From: Gemmatimonadota bacterium
GTDB taxonomy: Bacteria; Gemmatimonadota; Gemmatimonadetes; Gemmatimonadales; Gemmatimonadaceae
Assembly (NCBI GenBank): GCA_028287305.1
Contig: JAQBPX010000038.1
Location: forward strand, 310,001-374,000
DNA length: 64,000 nucleotides
Reading direction: 5' to 3'
Shown here: positions 52,248 to 60,296 of the stretch, in pieces
Layout: each line of letters begins with the position of its first letter
Numbering within the stretch: the stretch's first letter is position 1
Position numbers and translations under genes: made by a program
The notes under the pieces: generated by a model
What the model was told of the DNA's origin: nothing
Database searches by the model: none
Seen by the model: the letters and a program-made list of their open reading frames with translations, nothing else

Positions 52248-52823
52248 ATGCGACGGCGTGTCCTGCACCTGCTTCTGACCTTCACGCTCGCGGGTTGCAC
52301 CAGGCCTTCCAGCGTGTCGCAGCCCGTGGGAGGCGCACCTCGCACGCAGCAGATTCTCTATATCTGTAACGTCTGGCGCTCGACTCCCCCATCGGGTCGC
52401 ATTCTCGTCGATGTGCATTTCGGCGCGGCCGACGGATCGGCCAGTGCACTCGAGGCGCGTCCCTCGGATCGCGCGCAGGTCAGGCGAGTTGGCGGGGAGA
52501 TCAAGTACGAGTACCACCTGCGCGCGCTGAGGGTCGCGATCGACCGTGACAGCATTCTCGCCCTCCGGCTCGACAGGAGCGCGGTCGTCTTCCTGGTGGA
52601 TGAGCCGGCGCGACACGGTTGGCGAGTGGTACTTCGCTATCGTCATGGCAGTGGAGCGCAGGCTGCTGCACTCGTGAATGAGCTCGGGGGCACGATCCTG
52701 CTCGACCTGCATCAGGTCGACAGACTGGCGGTATGGATGCCGGATGAGTCGCTGACTGCGATGCGTCGCCGCGACTTCATCGATTCAGCTATTTCAGACC
52801 AGCTTTCTTGTCCACGGGGTTGA
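52248..52823 (+). CDS. Lipoprotein, possibly with two protease-propeptide (I9)-like halves
   Basis: A 191-aa lipoprotein (lipobox LLTFTLAGCTRP). Two similar segments follow: GRILVDVHFG...VRRVGGEIKYEYHLRALRVAI and VVFLVDEPARHG...VNELGGTILLDLHQVDRLAVWMP. Each has the strand-helix-GG-strand pattern of inhibitor I9/subtilisin propeptides (about 70 residues). If so it could inhibit or chaperone a protease, which fits nearby protease genes, but the similarity is by eye only. It begins next to the IS3 remnant. Confidence 0.45.
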   Translation: MRRRVLHLLLTFTLAGCTRPSSVSQPVGGAPRTQQILYICNVWRSTPPSGRILVDVHFGAADGSASALEARPSDRAQVRRVGGEIKYEYHLRALRVAIDRDSILALRLDRSAVVFLVDEPARHGWRVVLRYRHGSGAQAAALVNELGGTILLDLHQVDRLAVWMPDESLTAMRRRDFIDSAISDQLSCPRG

Positions 52824-52843
52824 CGCGTACCTCGCCCCCGCCC

Positions 52844-53914
52844 TCACCACGACACCACCTTCCACGTCGCCGGATAGCCCAGGTCGAACAGTCCGCCCAG
52901 CGTGAGGCGCGAGACGGTGTTCGTCGCCCCCACGTTGTCCATGATGTCACCGAGCGGCTTGGCCTCCCAGTGTCCTGATGTTTCGGTGATGAATCTCGGC
53001 ATGCTCCCGGTGTTGCGCCGCCATGCCTCGAGCGCCATCGGGCCCGAGTATCGATGCGTGGGGTAGTCATACCATACCGGCGGGATGCCCTGCACTGCGC
53101 CCACCAGCCCCAGTGCGTGACCCATCTCGTGCAGTGTGCCGTACCGACGCCGCACCGGCAGCACGGAATCGTACGGCGCGCGCGAGTTGATGCTGATGTT
53201 GCCGAGCAGCGTGGTGGGCGCAGGGAGTGACCGCTGGATGCAGGGACCGCCCACCGCCTCGGGATAGACGCCGGTTCCCTGCATGTGCGTGGTGGTGTGG
53301 ATGTAGATGCGCACCCGGCGTTCCGGCCCCGTCATCGTGGGAATCAGCTCCTCGCCCGGCGCCACGCCGCACGCGCTCCGCAACCCGGTCATCTCGACCT
53401 CGGGCAGCGCGCCGTCGATCACGCCCTCCCAGATCCGCGCGGCGCTGTCGAACTGCGCGCGCCAGGCGGCTGAGACGTCTGCGCTGTATATGGGCGTGAT
53501 GTGAAATGTGCCCGCCCGATTTCGCGCGTGCACCAGCACGCTCTCCGCGGCGCCCGCCGTATGCAGCGCCACGAGCCACCAGTCTCCCGGCAGGAGCGCA
53601 GTCATCATTCCCTGCTCGCTGACCGACGCCGCACCCGGCTCCGAGGTGCGAAACGTCACGTGATTCTGCGGCAGCGCGCTCTCCGCACCGGCCCAGAGGG
53701 CGTTGATGGCGTCCACCCGCAGCGAGTCGCCCACCATGATGTTGAAGTTCGGCGGCTGGATGAGCTGCCCCGGCACCGGCGCGCTGATCACGATGGTGGT
53801 GTCGCCGGAGGGGTGCGACGCGACCGTGACGTTGGGCTCCGCTGTGGATCCGCAGCCCCAGAGCGCCACAATCACGGCGAGTCGAAGGCTGCGGATGTGC
53901 TGAGCTTTCATCAT
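52844..53914 (-). CDS. M8 (leishmanolysin)-like zinc metalloprotease, lipoprotein
   Basis: A 356-aa protein with a lipobox (VIVALWGCGS). Residues about 25-135 form an Ig-like domain (Big-type: NVTVASHPSGDTTIVIS...MMTALLPGDWWLVAL). The protease part carries HEMGHALGLVG (His262, Glu263, His266) and a later SGHWEAK supplying the third His, followed by DIMDN in the place of a Met-turn; this is the metzincin/M8 layout. Secreted degradative role likely. Two ATG codons (53914 and 53911) are adjacent. Confidence 0.75.
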   Translation of the reverse strand: MMKAQHIRSLRLAVIVALWGCGSTAEPNVTVASHPSGDTTIVISAPVPGQLIQPPNFNIMVGDSLRVDAINALWAGAESALPQNHVTFRTSEPGAASVSEQGMMTALLPGDWWLVALHTAGAAESVLVHARNRAGTFHITPIYSADVSAAWRAQFDSAARIWEGVIDGALPEVEMTGLRSACGVAPGEELIPTMTGPERRVRIYIHTTTHMQGTGVYPEAVGGPCIQRSLPAPTTLLGNISINSRAPYDSVLPVRRRYGTLHEMGHALGLVGAVQGIPPVWYDYPTHRYSGPMALEAWRRNTGSMPRFITETSGHWEAKPLGDIMDNVGATNTVSRLTLGGLFDLGYPATWKVVSW

Positions 53915-54046
53915 GGCTGGCACCCGGGTGAAACGCCGAACACTCCTTGGGAGACCGCCGCATGAATTCGGGTCGTCACGTTCGGTCGCGTCGCTGGGCC
54001 GGGACGTTCGGGCGTGGGATCAGCCGCGACCCGCAGCGAGCCACTG

Positions 54047-54274
54047 TCATCCTTTCGAATTTCGGCTACTGGTCCCCGCTGCGGCAGCCGCGTCGAGCGC
54101 AGCTTCGAGCCGCTCCACCAGGTAGCGTGCCTCCGCATTCGACTCGCGGGTGATTCCCCGATTATCAAGGGCGCGAAAGCCCACGACTATCCCCCCGAGC
54201 ACCACCAGCAACCCTGCGCCGCTGCCGCCACTGAAGTAGATCATCGCTGCCAGCACTGCCAGTATGCCGCCCAC
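54047..54274 (-). CDS. Small membrane protein, 5' end uncertain
   Basis: A frame of 75 residues from GTG 54274 with two hydrophobic segments (GGILAVLAAMIYFSGG and AGLLVVLGGIVVGFRAL) and a charged helical tail (ESNAEARYLVERLEAALDAAAAA). The frame stays open and hydrophobic about 12 codons further upstream but has no good start before a TGA. It may be a short membrane protein with a non-ATG start or a 5'-truncated gene. No family recognised. Confidence 0.4.
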   Translation of the reverse strand: MGGILAVLAAMIYFSGGSGAGLLVVLGGIVVGFRALDNRGITRESNAEARYLVERLEAALDAAAAAGTSSRNSKG

Positions 54275-54360
54275 CCAGACGGCTGATGCGAGCGTACCTG
54301 AGCTATAGCCTCAACTTCCTGGCAGAAGCAGCAGAGGAGCCCGGCGATAGGGATCGCAAC

Positions 54361-54609
54361 TTACATCCATTCCCACTCCGAGTCGTCGAACGTCGACCCG
54401 GAGGAAGTCCCGACCCTCTCCTCCTCAGCGGCGCCGATCTCAGCGGCGGCCTCTGTCCACCCTTCGCGGACGACAGTTGGGGCCGCGATAGTTATCCGGC
54501 CCGCAGAGGCCGTGAGCTCCACGTCGCCCGTGAGCCCTGCCTGCTCGAGGAGCAGCTGCGGCAAGCGGACGCCCTGTGATCTGCCCATTCGAACTATTCT
54601 TGCGCGCAT
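54361..54609 (-). CDS. AbrB/MazE-type antitoxin-like DNA-binding protein
   Basis: An 82-aa protein with the SpoVT-AbrB swapped-hairpin signature: VRMGRSQGVRLPQLLLEQAGL followed by DVELTASAGRITIA. The acidic C-terminal tail (AAEEERVGTSSGSTFDDSEWEW) is typical of MazE antitoxins, where it binds and blocks the MazF toxin. No MazF, VapC or PemK gene is found on either side, so it is an orphan or controls a distant toxin. Start ATG 54609. Confidence 0.72.
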   Translation of the reverse strand: MRARIVRMGRSQGVRLPQLLLEQAGLTGDVELTASAGRITIAAPTVVREGWTEAAAEIGAAEEERVGTSSGSTFDDSEWEWM

Positions 54610-54662
54610 TGGGGGTTTGTCGGGGGACGATTGTCAAGCGCACATGCTATGCGCGTGTGCCG

Positions 54663-55376
54663 CTACCGCTTCGAAATCACGTCCCGATACTTCTTCGTCA
54701 CGCTGTCATAGACCAGCAGCTGCGCCGGCCCCATCCCCACGCTCTTGAGCATCGCGCTCTCGCGACCGCTGGTCGTCGCGATCTTGATGATCGCCACGCC
54801 ACTGTTGCCCACCAGCGCGGTCAGGCGATCGTACGCCGGCTGCGACGGCGTGCCGTTCACCATCAGTCCCGCGTACTCGTCGCCGCCGTCCACGAAAATG
54901 CACGTCGCCTCCTTCCTTCCCTTCGAGTAGTCCAGGCACGCGTTCGCGCGCCCGTCGCCCAGCACGCCGAACCCTCCCCGCTCGTTCCCCTTCTCGTCGG
55001 CGATCACGAGTCCCGCCGACCCGGAGATGCGCTTCGCCACCGACGTGTCGTTCATCTGCGGCGCCGGCGTGGGGGCGCCGAGCGCCGCGCGCAGCTTGCC
55101 ATTTGGCCCGAGCACGGCGACGCCGGCGCCCGATTGCGCGGCCGAGCGTCCCTCGAGGGTGAGGGGCGCACCGATCACGACGCGCGGGTGCCCGAGCGAA
55201 TCCTCGACCACCAGGCCGCGCACGTGGAGCACGTCATCGCTGCGATGGCCGGACGTCCACGCGCCTGCCGCGAGCAGCAGCAGCGCGGCGGTGGACAGGC
55301 GCGACCAGCGGCGCGCGTTGCGCAGCTCGGTGCGGAGGAGGGCGACGTCGTGCTGGGTGACGGGGGCGTCGGTCAT
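54663..55376 (-). CDS. Membrane-anchored protein of unknown function
   Basis: A 237-aa protein: a cytoplasmic start with a helix (HDVALLRTELRNARRWSRL), one membrane helix (STAALLLLAAGAW, about 28-41) and an exterior part with repeated strand motifs (RGLVVEDSLGHPRVVIGAP; GVAVLGPNGKLRAALGAP; GLVIADEKGNERGGFGV). These D-x-x-G-x-x-R-x-x-[IFL]-G turns look like a beta-helix or solenoid. No catalytic residues are evident. It is divergent from the Crp/Fnr regulator gene. Confidence 0.55.
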   Translation of the reverse strand: MTDAPVTQHDVALLRTELRNARRWSRLSTAALLLLAAGAWTSGHRSDDVLHVRGLVVEDSLGHPRVVIGAPLTLEGRSAAQSGAGVAVLGPNGKLRAALGAPTPAPQMNDTSVAKRISGSAGLVIADEKGNERGGFGVLGDGRANACLDYSKGRKEATCIFVDGGDEYAGLMVNGTPSQPAYDRLTALVGNSGVAIIKIATTSGRESAMLKSVGMGPAQLLVYDSVTKKYRDVISKR

Positions 55377-55541
55377 GTCTCGAGGCGTGCGTGGTGGAGG
55401 AGGGCGGTTCGGGAAACTCGGATTCTAACCCAGGCAAAGCGAGCCCTGCCAGAGGGCCCCCGGGGCGGCCGGGCCCGCCATGGCACGAAATGCGCGAGGC
55501 TGGCCGTGTAGTGCAGGCAGCCCTGACCGAGAGCGCACTCC

Positions 55542-56309
55542 ATGACCTCCCTGAAGGCGATCCCCGCCAACGACGACCGGGCAGCCACCGGCCGGCACGC
55601 CAACCAGCTGCTGGCAGCGATGCCTGGCGCGGTGTACGAGCGCATCTCGGCGTCGCTCGAGCCTGTGTCGCTCGAGCGCGGCCAGGTGCTGCACAAGGCG
55701 GGCGCCGAGATCCTGCACCTCTACTTCCCCATCGACGCGCTGATTTCGGTGACGATCACCATGCGCGACGGGCGCACGGCGGAGACGGGGATCGTGGGGC
55801 GTCGCGAGGTGGTGGGGATCAACGCCTTCATGGGCGGCACGGAGACTACGCAAACCGAATACGAGGTCCAGGTGCCGGGAGACGCGCTGCGCATCGGGGC
55901 CGACGTGCTGCGCGAGGAGTTCGACACCGACAAGGGGATGCGCGACGTCTTGCTCAAGTACACGCAGGCCATGCTCGCGCAGCTCTCGCAGAACGCGGCG
56001 TGCAGCCGGCTGCACCAGATCGAGCAGCGCTATGCGCGGTGGCTGCTGGAGAGCCGCGATCGCATCGCGAGCGAGGACCTGGAGCTGACGCAGGAATTCA
56101 TCAGCGACATGCTGGGCGTGCGTCGCGCGGGGATCAGCGAGGCCAGTGACCGGCTGCGCAAGGCGGGGATCGTTCAAACGACGCGCGGCCGCACGCGCAT
56201 CCTCGACAGTGAGGGGCTGGAAGCGGCATCGTGCGAGTGCTACGAAGTGCTGGTGGAGGAGTACGACCGGCTGCTGGGGACCGAGGGGTTTGTGACGTTC
56301 GGGGGGTGA
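55542..56309 (+). CDS. Crp/Fnr-family transcriptional regulator
   Basis: A 255-aa protein with a cyclic-nucleotide-binding-like beta-roll (about residues 30-140: LERGQVLHKAGAEILHLYFPIDALISV; RREVVGINAFMGG) and a C-terminal winged helix (DLELTQEFISDMLGVRRAGISEASDRLRKAGIV). The cAMP-contact residues are not conserved and the Fnr cysteines are absent, so the signal is unknown. The subgroup with LYFPIDALIS is common in soil bacteria. It has its own upstream region of 165 bases. Confidence 0.85.
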   Translation: MTSLKAIPANDDRAATGRHANQLLAAMPGAVYERISASLEPVSLERGQVLHKAGAEILHLYFPIDALISVTITMRDGRTAETGIVGRREVVGINAFMGGTETTQTEYEVQVPGDALRIGADVLREEFDTDKGMRDVLLKYTQAMLAQLSQNAACSRLHQIEQRYARWLLESRDRIASEDLELTQEFISDMLGVRRAGISEASDRLRKAGIVQTTRGRTRILDSEGLEAASCECYEVLVEEYDRLLGTEGFVTFGG

Positions 56310-56417
56310 GCGCGGAGCTCGCGCGCGGTGGACAGGGCAGCACGAGAATGGCTGAATAGCGAGCCGTCGTGTGCCAGGCTGTTGCGGTGACCGGTGCTCG
56401 CGCGACAGCTTCCCCGC

Positions 56418-57047
56418 ATGGGAGAATGGCTGCCGGTCGCGGTGGGTTGGATGCTGATCCTGGTCGCGATCGTGGTCGCGCGGTCTCGGCCCGACAGCTT
56501 CGTGGGGCGGGAGCTGCGTCGCGTCGTGAGTTTCCGGGCGACGGGCGAGCGCGGCCACCACACTCGGCGCGACACGCTGAGGGCGATGGGGTTGTGCGCG
56601 GGCACGGCCGCGCTGCTCTTCGGGGTGGGGCTGGGGCTGGGCGAGCTCGCGCAGGGGTTGGATACCTTGTCGCGCGTCGGCATGGCGATGCAGTCCTACA
56701 GCTTCATCGGCTTCATTTTGTCGGTGATGGCGGCGGTCATCGCATTGGGGTGGGGCCTACGGTCGCTGTTCTGGCGTCCCCCTCCCCCGCCCGTGGAGCT
56801 CGAGCTCTGGCCGGCGTTCGCTGACCTGCTGGACGCGCTGGCTGATGGGCGCGTGAGCCGTGAGGACTGGGACGCGCGGCTCGGTACCGCCTTCACGGAT
56901 CCCGTGCTGGAACGCATGCGACGGGACTGTCTCAAGCTTTCGGGTGGCGATCCGGCGCGGTTGACGCGGGACTTCGGCCCCTGGCTGCGGAACATGGCGA
57001 GGCTGCTGAGGGCGCAGTTCGAGGCGTTGCGGGGCACCCAGGGCTGA
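56418..57047 (+). CDS. Membrane protein of unknown function (three helices, cytoplasmic C-terminus)
   Basis: A 209-aa protein with hydrophobic helices at about residues 4-21, 62-82 and 92-114, then a proline run (WRPPPPPVELELW) and a soluble helical domain ending RNMARLLRAQFEALRG. A start at ATG 56418 is preferred since it begins directly before the first helix; an upstream non-ATG codon would add 8 residues. No family recognised. A perfect palindrome follows its stop. Confidence 0.55.
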   Translation: MGEWLPVAVGWMLILVAIVVARSRPDSFVGRELRRVVSFRATGERGHHTRRDTLRAMGLCAGTAALLFGVGLGLGELAQGLDTLSRVGMAMQSYSFIGFILSVMAAVIALGWGLRSLFWRPPPPPVELELWPAFADLLDALADGRVSREDWDARLGTAFTDPVLERMRRDCLKLSGGDPARLTRDFGPWLRNMARLLRAQFEALRGTQG

Positions 57048-57058
57048 GCAGGAGCTCC

Positions 57059-57076
57059 GCACCCTGGCCAGGGTGC
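57059..57076. promoter_or_regulatory. Perfect 18-bp palindrome
   Basis: GCACCCTGGCCAGGGTGC is a perfect palindrome 11 bases after the stop of the membrane protein and about 120 bases before the BTAD/AAA gene. It has no loop, so it is more like a dimeric-protein binding site than a terminator. Confidence 0.45.
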
Positions 57077-57194
57077 GCTGGGGCCGAAAGTTGAGACGCT
57101 ACTGAATTGCGGCTTTTTGATACGTCTCGCATCGTCTGGCTCCTGCTCCAACCGTAAGACGGCGACACGTTTCAGGAAACTGCGAGCTCGGACC

Positions 57195-60100
57195 ATGCCG
57201 ACACCGTTAGTCCTGCGAACCTTCGGAACGACCTCCATCACCTCGGGCCCGCACGTATTCGTGCCGAGCTCCGGGCGGAACTTCGCCATCCTCCTGATCC
57301 TCGCGCTCCGGCGCGAGGACAAGACCGCGCGCAAGTGGCTTCAGGCGCTCCTCTTCCCGGGCGTCGACGAATACAACGCGCGGCACTCGTTGAGGCAGCA
57401 CATCTACGAGCTGCGGAAGAAGAACATTCGTATCGAGAGCGAGGGGGAGTTGGTGTGGGTGCCGGTGGAGGATTTGGAGGCGGACTACGTGGGGCTCTCC
57501 GCGCGTGAGGCTCCGAGTAGCGCCCAGCTTCTACAACTGCATGGCGGGGTATTGGACGTCATCTGCGTTCCCGCCTCACCAGCGCTCCAACACTGGATCG
57601 ACTCCCAGCGAGATACAGTGTGCCAATCTTTACGGAGGGCTGTTGTCAGCGCACTCGTTCGTGAGAGACAGCATGCAAACTGGCGAGCAGTTGAGGTCGC
57701 AGCGCGTGCGCTACTTCAAATCGATCCACTCAATGAGGAGGGCACCCTTGCCTTGGCTGAATGCCTAGCTGCCTCCGGCTCGAAGCATCAAGCCTTGGCT
57801 TTGCTTGACCAGTACTCAGCCGAAATTGGTGAGCGACCTAAAGAATTTCACATACCAGTGGCTATCGCGCGCCGAAGGCTCGCCGCAATACCGAATGATT
57901 CGGGGCAGAAGGCGCGACCGGCGTTCGTTGGACGCGATTCAGAAATGAGTGAGCTCGCCGATCTGCTTCGCACGGCGCTGCGGGGCAAGCCTCAGGCATG
58001 CTTGATCTGGGGCGAGCCGGGAATAGGCAAAAGTCGACTGTTGAATGAATTCGCCACATTCGCAGCCTTGGAAGGGCCGCGCGTGGTCAATGCACGCATG
58101 CAGCCGCAAGATGTCCATCGGGCGATGGCGGTATTCTCCGAGCTGGTGCCCCGCTTACTTGAGATGCCCGGCGCACTGGGAGCAGAGGGGCAATCGATAC
58201 GCGCGCTGGAAACGCTCACTCATTCCCGTACCTATCCGCGGTCTGCTGAGGAGAGTCCGAACAACTACCCCTTTGAAGCGGTAGTGGCTTCTCTTGATGA
58301 TCTCCTTTCCGCGATAGCTACCGAGGTTTCTTTAGTTGTCACGATTGACGATGTTCACTGGCTAGACCCGCTTTCGCTGAGAGTGCTCGGCTCTCTTGTA
58401 GCGAGTGTTGATAGCAGGCGCCTACTGCTGGTAATGACGTCTCGCTCCAATCTGCCCGACGCGCTCTCGAATGCTTACAACTTCAGCCTCACGCGTCGGC
58501 GGTTGAAAGCGGTGCCCCGAGACGATTGCCAAACTCTGCTTCGGCAGCTCTGGACCGACGACCAGCTTCCATCTGACGATGAGATCGACCGATCTGTGGA
58601 ACTCTCCGGAGGCAATCCTCTCTTTCTACAGACGATTGCCAATCTCAGGCGGCGCGAAGGAACTCTTGTTGGCGCCTCGGCCACACTGGCGTCGATGATA
58701 ACAAGGCGCGTCGAAGGACTTCCAAGCCCTTCGCGTCGACTTCTTGAGACGATCTGCCTGCTCAACCGCTTTTCGCATGCTCAGTTGGTCGTCGACGTCG
58801 TCGGAATTGATATCGCTACCCTGCTGCACGAACTCACGTTCCTAGAAGCGAACGGTCTAATCGTCACTGCGGGGCATCAGATACTTGCAAGCCATCCTCT
58901 ACTAGCTGAGGCAGCGCTGGGAACGGCTTCGGCCGCTGCACTTCTAATTCTTCATCGGCGCGCCGCGGAGGCGCTCGAGAAGTGCCTGGATACACTCCAG
59001 GATCAGCTCGGAGCGTACGCCGAGATAGCGAATCATTGGCTGGCCGCGGGGGAAGGGCCTCAAGCTGTGGCCGCCTTGAAATGCTGCGCTTCGCACTATG
59101 AAAGAATGGGGCGCAGTCAAGAAGCAGCGCACACGCTATATCGCGTGTGCAGGCTGGAGACCGTAATCTCCGAGCGTGCCAAGTCCCTCGAGGCGTGTGT
59201 GGCGCTAGCAATTCGAGGATCGGCGTGGCAGCTAGCCTATGATGCCTCGGAGGAACTGGGCAAGATCAGCGGTGAAGTGCGTCCCGAAAACGAATTGAAC
59301 CTACTCATCTCGCGCTGGCGCCTCGGAATGAGCATGCAAGGCGAAGAGAAGCGGTTAGAAGCTTGGCTGGAGTTCCCTCCTTCCGCGGATGCGCGCTGGC
59401 GGGCAGCAAGGCTTCTGTCACACATCGCGGAGGATCTGCCCGATCCAAGCTTAGCCACACGCGCATTCGCGATCGTGGAGTCCCACATAGACCGAAGCTT
59501 GGAGTCGTGCTGCGAATTTCTACTCGTTTACCACACGGTCCATGGTGACCCAGGCGCGGCGGAAGAGCTTGCGCGCGAACACGTCCGAAAGTGGCGAGAG
59601 TCAGGGGTGCTGGAGCGAGTACTCTTCAATTCCATCAGCGCGCTGCACACTCTCGGGCACTGCGCTGAGGCTCGTGGACTTGCAGAGGAACTTCTAGCGC
59701 TAGACCTGCCAATTCCGTCAACCCAGGCCTTCTGGCTTGAAAGTATCGTTGTGCTCTGTAGGATCTCCGAAGGAGACATTCAATCCGCCGCCGCACTGCA
59801 TCTCGCGTCTTCTGCCAGGCTGCGAAAAGAACCGACGCCGACGATGAACTGGTCATACCTCGGCAATGAGGCAGAACTGAGCTATCTAGATCTGGATGTC
59901 TCAAGACTGAGGGCCGCGATTGAACTCATTCGCGGAAACTACCCCGCTACGAGTGGAGGGCGGCCCGGCTTCGTGACTCAGTGCTACGAACTGCAACTAT
60001 TCTTACTTACTGGTCACATGCAGACTAGGGAGCTCACGCTCGACCTTGAGGCACGTTCGAAAAGCGCCACGATCCCAATAATCGATACTCAGATCGCGAT

Positions 60101-60296
60101 CGTAGCGCGAGGCCTTCTTGCTGCCAATTTGCGGGAACGTGCCCTCACACTCGCAACCGAATATCTAAATGGGTCACGTGGGCGTGGACCGGTCGCGTGG
60201 GAATTGGCCCAGACGATTCAATTGCTCGACGGCAGCGCGAACAATGCGCTGATTGCCTCACTCGCCGGCAGCTTGCCCCAGCCAACTCGAAAGTAA
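57195..60296 (+). CDS. BTAD-domain AAA ATPase regulator
   Basis: A 1033-aa protein. The N-terminus (to about residue 95) is winged-helix-like (RNFAILLILALRR; ARKWLQALLFPGVDEYNARHSLRQHIYELRKK is spread over residues 46-76), followed by a BTAD helical domain (about 130-230). A STAND-type ATPase comes next: Walker A GEPGIGKS (273-280) and Walker B LVVTIDDVHWLD (Asp384/Asp385). The remaining 550 residues are TPR-like helices for signal binding. This SARP/large-LuxR-like layout suggests a ligand-controlled transcription activator; the usual DNA-binding OmpR-like part looks divergent. The codon use is less GC-rich than neighbours, suggesting transfer. Confidence 0.75.
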   Translation: MPTPLVLRTFGTTSITSGPHVFVPSSGRNFAILLILALRREDKTARKWLQALLFPGVDEYNARHSLRQHIYELRKKNIRIESEGELVWVPVEDLEADYVGLSAREAPSSAQLLQLHGGVLDVICVPASPALQHWIDSQRDTVCQSLRRAVVSALVRERQHANWRAVEVAARALLQIDPLNEEGTLALAECLAASGSKHQALALLDQYSAEIGERPKEFHIPVAIARRRLAAIPNDSGQKARPAFVGRDSEMSELADLLRTALRGKPQACLIWGEPGIGKSRLLNEFATFAALEGPRVVNARMQPQDVHRAMAVFSELVPRLLEMPGALGAEGQSIRALETLTHSRTYPRSAEESPNNYPFEAVVASLDDLLSAIATEVSLVVTIDDVHWLDPLSLRVLGSLVASVDSRRLLLVMTSRSNLPDALSNAYNFSLTRRRLKAVPRDDCQTLLRQLWTDDQLPSDDEIDRSVELSGGNPLFLQTIANLRRREGTLVGASATLASMITRRVEGLPSPSRRLLETICLLNRFSHAQLVVDVVGIDIATLLHELTFLEANGLIVTAGHQILASHPLLAEAALGTASAAALLILHRRAAEALEKCLDTLQDQLGAYAEIANHWLAAGEGPQAVAALKCCASHYERMGRSQEAAHTLYRVCRLETVISERAKSLEACVALAIRGSAWQLAYDASEELGKISGEVRPENELNLLISRWRLGMSMQGEEKRLEAWLEFPPSADARWRAARLLSHIAEDLPDPSLATRAFAIVESHIDRSLESCCEFLLVYHTVHGDPGAAEELAREHVRKWRESGVLERVLFNSISALHTLGHCAEARGLAEELLALDLPIPSTQAFWLESIVVLCRISEGDIQSAAALHLASSARLRKEPTPTMNWSYLGNEAELSYLDLDVSRLRAAIELIRGNYPATSGGRPGFVTQCYELQLFLLTGHMQTRELTLDLEARSKSATIPIIDTQIAIVARGLLAANLRERALTLATEYLNGSRGRGPVAWELAQTIQLLDGSANNALIASLAGSLPQPTRK

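Noticed and set aside
54601-54660. A TTGACA box (minus strand, 54637-54632) as promoter of the AbrB-like gene.
   Set aside because: At 17 bases downstream the sequence is CCCCAA, not a -10 box, so the match is probably chance.
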